DNA from: Pseudoduganella rivuli
GTDB lineage: Bacteria > Pseudomonadota > Gammaproteobacteria > Burkholderiales > Burkholderiaceae_D
Direction: 5' to 3'
Length of the DNA: 64,000 nt
NCBI RefSeq assembly: GCF_009674485.1
Contig: NZ_WKJJ01000002.1
Coordinates: 1 to 64,000, forward strand
In this document: positions 62,231 to 64,000 of the stretch, piece by piece
Layout: each line of letters starts with the position of its first letter
How positions within the stretch are numbered: position 1 is the first letter of the stretch
Program-made: the position numbers and the translations under genes
Notes under the pieces: model-generated
The model's input: the letters and a program-made list of their open reading frames with translations, nothing else
Told to the model about the DNA's origin: nothing
Databases searched by the model: none

Positions 62231-64000
62231 ATGTCCGTGGAAGGCCCCATGTATCTGAATGACCAAGAAACAGCAGTAGACATGCTCTACTATGAGGCTG
62301 CAGCGAAGACGATTGTCCGTCTCATCCGATCTACGCCAGCTGTGCCTTTAACTATCGGTGTGCACGGAGACTGGGGAGCAGGCAAATCCAGCGTGTTAAA
62401 AATGGCCTCATCCGAGCTAAAGCAAGATGATAAGGCTCTCTGCATCTGGTTCAACGGCTGGACGTTTGAAGGATTTGAAGATGCCAAAACAGTCGTTATC
62501 GAAACGATCGTTGAAGAGCTGCGGCGCGCAAAGCCAACATCAACGAAGGTGGCTGAAGCCGCGAAAAAGGTTCTAAAACGTGTTGATTGGCTCAAGCTAG
62601 CACGCAAATCCGGAGGCTTGGCTTTCACTGCAATGTCAGGCATCCCTACTCCTGATCAGTTCCAAAGTCTCGCACAGGGAGTCCAGGCCCTTTTCGGTAA
62701 GGCCAAAGAGGACTTCTCATTCGATAAACTGAAGGAACTCGCGGAAGACGCAGGGGATTACCTGAAGGATGCGGAGAAAGAAGGAAACCACATCCCAGAG
62801 CACATGCACAAATTTCGAAAGGAGTTCGAGGAACTGATTGCGGCGGCTGACGTTGAACAACTCGTCGTCATCGTTGACGACCTAGACCGGTGCCTCCCAG
62901 AAACAGCGATCGCAACACTAGAAGCGATCCGACTATTCCTTTCTGTCCCTCAAACGGCCTTCGTCGTCGGCGCCGATGAAGTGATGATTGAATATGCAGT
63001 ACGCAAACACTTCCCAGACCTCCCGCCATCGATGGGTCCGGTACCGTACGCACGAAATTACTTGGAAAAGTTGATTCAAGTCCCTTTCCGTATCCCAGCC
63101 TTAGGCTTGGCGGAGACGCGCATCTACGTCACCCTTCTTCTGGCCGAAGTCGCTAAGGGCGCGAATAACAGCGAGTTCAAAAAGTTGCTGGAAGGAGCAC
63201 GTAATGAGCTTAAGCGACCATGGTTGAGCCGCGGCCTTGACATGATGTCTGTATCGCAGATATTCAGTGGAAATGTTCCCGAAAAATTTGTTGAGCCCAT
63301 CAGCATTAGTACACAGATCACTCCAATCCTGACAGAAGGAACCCGAGGAAATCCACGACAGATCAAGCGCTTCCTGAACTCGATGTCTCTTCGTTACCAG
63401 GTGGCCCAAGAGCGTGGCTTTGCAGATGATATCTCAATGCCTGTGTTGGCAAAGATTATGCTCGCAGAAAGCTTTGCCCCAAATTTCTACTCACAAATCG
63501 CCAGACTTGCGGTAACAGCGCCGGATGGCAAGCCGGCTGCGCTTGTGCAACTGGAAAAAAGCGTGAGCCCGCCCCCTACGAAGGAGCGTACGAAGGCAAA
63601 GGATGCCGACAAGATGGATGAGGTCGATCCGGACGTCGCGGAGTGGTTGAGGAGTGACTGGACCGTGAGCTGGGCAGCCATTGCACCGCCGTTAGGAAAC
63701 GTGGATCTGCGGCCATACGTGTTTGCCACTCGCGACAAACGCAGTTACTTGGGAGGACTTGCCGCTGCCAGCCACTTACAAGGTATAGTCGATCGTCTGA
63801 TAGGGCCAAGGATGAAACTAGCTGGCATGGATCAGGAGATCACGAAATTATCGGGCACCGAACCGGAGCAGGTCTTTGATGCATTAGCCGTAACCATCCA
63901 AACGAGTGAAGACCTGTCTCGTGAGCCAAAGGGCTTACACGGCCTGCTCCTGGTAGTTCAAAAACATGGCATGTTGCAACGCCGGCTCTATGAGTTCTTG
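62231..64000 (+). CDS. KAP-family P-loop ATPase, 5' part (candidate QatA)
   Basis: An open frame of 590 codons that runs off the window end. Walker A lies in GVHGDWGAGKSSV, Walker B in LVVIVDDLDRCLPE, and the KAP signature GNPRQIKRFLNSM. KAP ATPases are the first gene (qatA) of Qat anti-phage systems, followed by qatB, the QueC-like qatC and the TatD-like qatD. KAP proteins also occur alone, so the call depends on the genes beyond 64000. A second in-frame ATG at 62249 is an alternative start. Divergent from gajA. Confidence 0.8.
   Translation, partial: MSVEGPMYLNDQETAVDMLYYEAAAKTIVRLIRSTPAVPLTIGVHGDWGAGKSSVLKMASSELKQDDKALCIWFNGWTFEGFEDAKTVVIETIVEELRRAKPTSTKVAEAAKKVLKRVDWLKLARKSGGLAFTAMSGIPTPDQFQSLAQGVQALFGKAKEDFSFDKLKELAEDAGDYLKDAEKEGNHIPEHMHKFRKEFEELIAAADVEQLVVIVDDLDRCLPETAIATLEAIRLFLSVPQTAFVVGADEVMIEYAVRKHFPDLPPSMGPVPYARNYLEKLIQVPFRIPALGLAETRIYVTLLLAEVAKGANNSEFKKLLEGARNELKRPWLSRGLDMMSVSQIFSGNVPEKFVEPISISTQITPILTEGTRGNPRQIKRFLNSMSLRYQVAQERGFADDISMPVLAKIMLAESFAPNFYSQIARLAVTAPDGKPAALVQLEKSVSPPPTKERTKAKDADKMDEVDPDVAEWLRSDWTVSWAAIAPPLGNVDLRPYVFATRDKRSYLGGLAAASHLQGIVDRLIGPRMKLAGMDQEITKLSGTEPEQVFDALAVTIQTSEDLSREPKGLHGLLLVVQKHGMLQRRLYEFL

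Overview
The window reads as a chromosomal segment of a high-GC betaproteobacterium, most likely an Oxalobacteraceae member close to Janthinobacterium. The basis is a CqsA/LqsA-type alpha-hydroxyketone autoinducer synthase next to a dedicated sensor kinase and response regulator (the jqs arrangement), together with polyhydroxybutyrate genes, minCDE, hemA-prfA-prmC and gshA. This placement is an inference from gene content.

Layout. (1) Positions 1-8350 are an accessory island of visibly lower GC that abuts the 3' end of a tRNA-Arg(CCG) gene. It holds a tightly overlapping operon: a Gly-rich small protein, a PfkB kinase/nucleoside 2-deoxyribosyltransferase fusion, a QueC-like PP-loop enzyme and a SagB-type oxidoreductase. 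A convergent pair follows (D12 adenine methyltransferase and OGG-like DNA glycosylase), then a MOSC/ATL fusion with an unknown partner. This is the best candidate in the window for an undescribed system. (2) Positions 8.4-50.5 kb are core chromosome: cytochrome c, a complete IS4-family insertion that has split a terminator, two tandem M13 peptidases, a TonB receptor, a Spy-like protein, an S41 protease, a KAS III-like enzyme, a YbaL-type antiporter, the jqs quorum-sensing locus, fadH, PHB metabolism with a phasin, metR, minCDE, an atypical response regulator, hemA-prfA-dsbB-prmC, gshA, a histone-deacetylase-like enzyme and an exported RidA. (3) Positions 50.6-64.0 kb are a defence island: a RES/Xre toxin-antitoxin pair, an IetAS-like AAA ATPase/subtilase pair, a nitrilase-superfamily protein of unknown role, a Gabija-like GajA/GajB pair, and the 5' part of a KAP-family ATPase that runs off the window and may be qatA of a Qat system.

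How parts work together. The left operon combines an enzyme family that activates carboxylates on deazaguanine scaffolds (QueC) with nucleoside-handling enzymes and a small protein whose flexible Gly-rich N-terminus resembles a modification substrate. QueC-like enzymes are already known in two immune systems (type IV CBASS Cap9 and Qat QatC), and OGG-like proteins also occur in type IV CBASS. No CD-NTase is seen here, so this would be a different system. The right island stacks several independent anti-phage modules in alternating orientation, as is usual for defence islands.

No CRISPR array or rRNA was seen.
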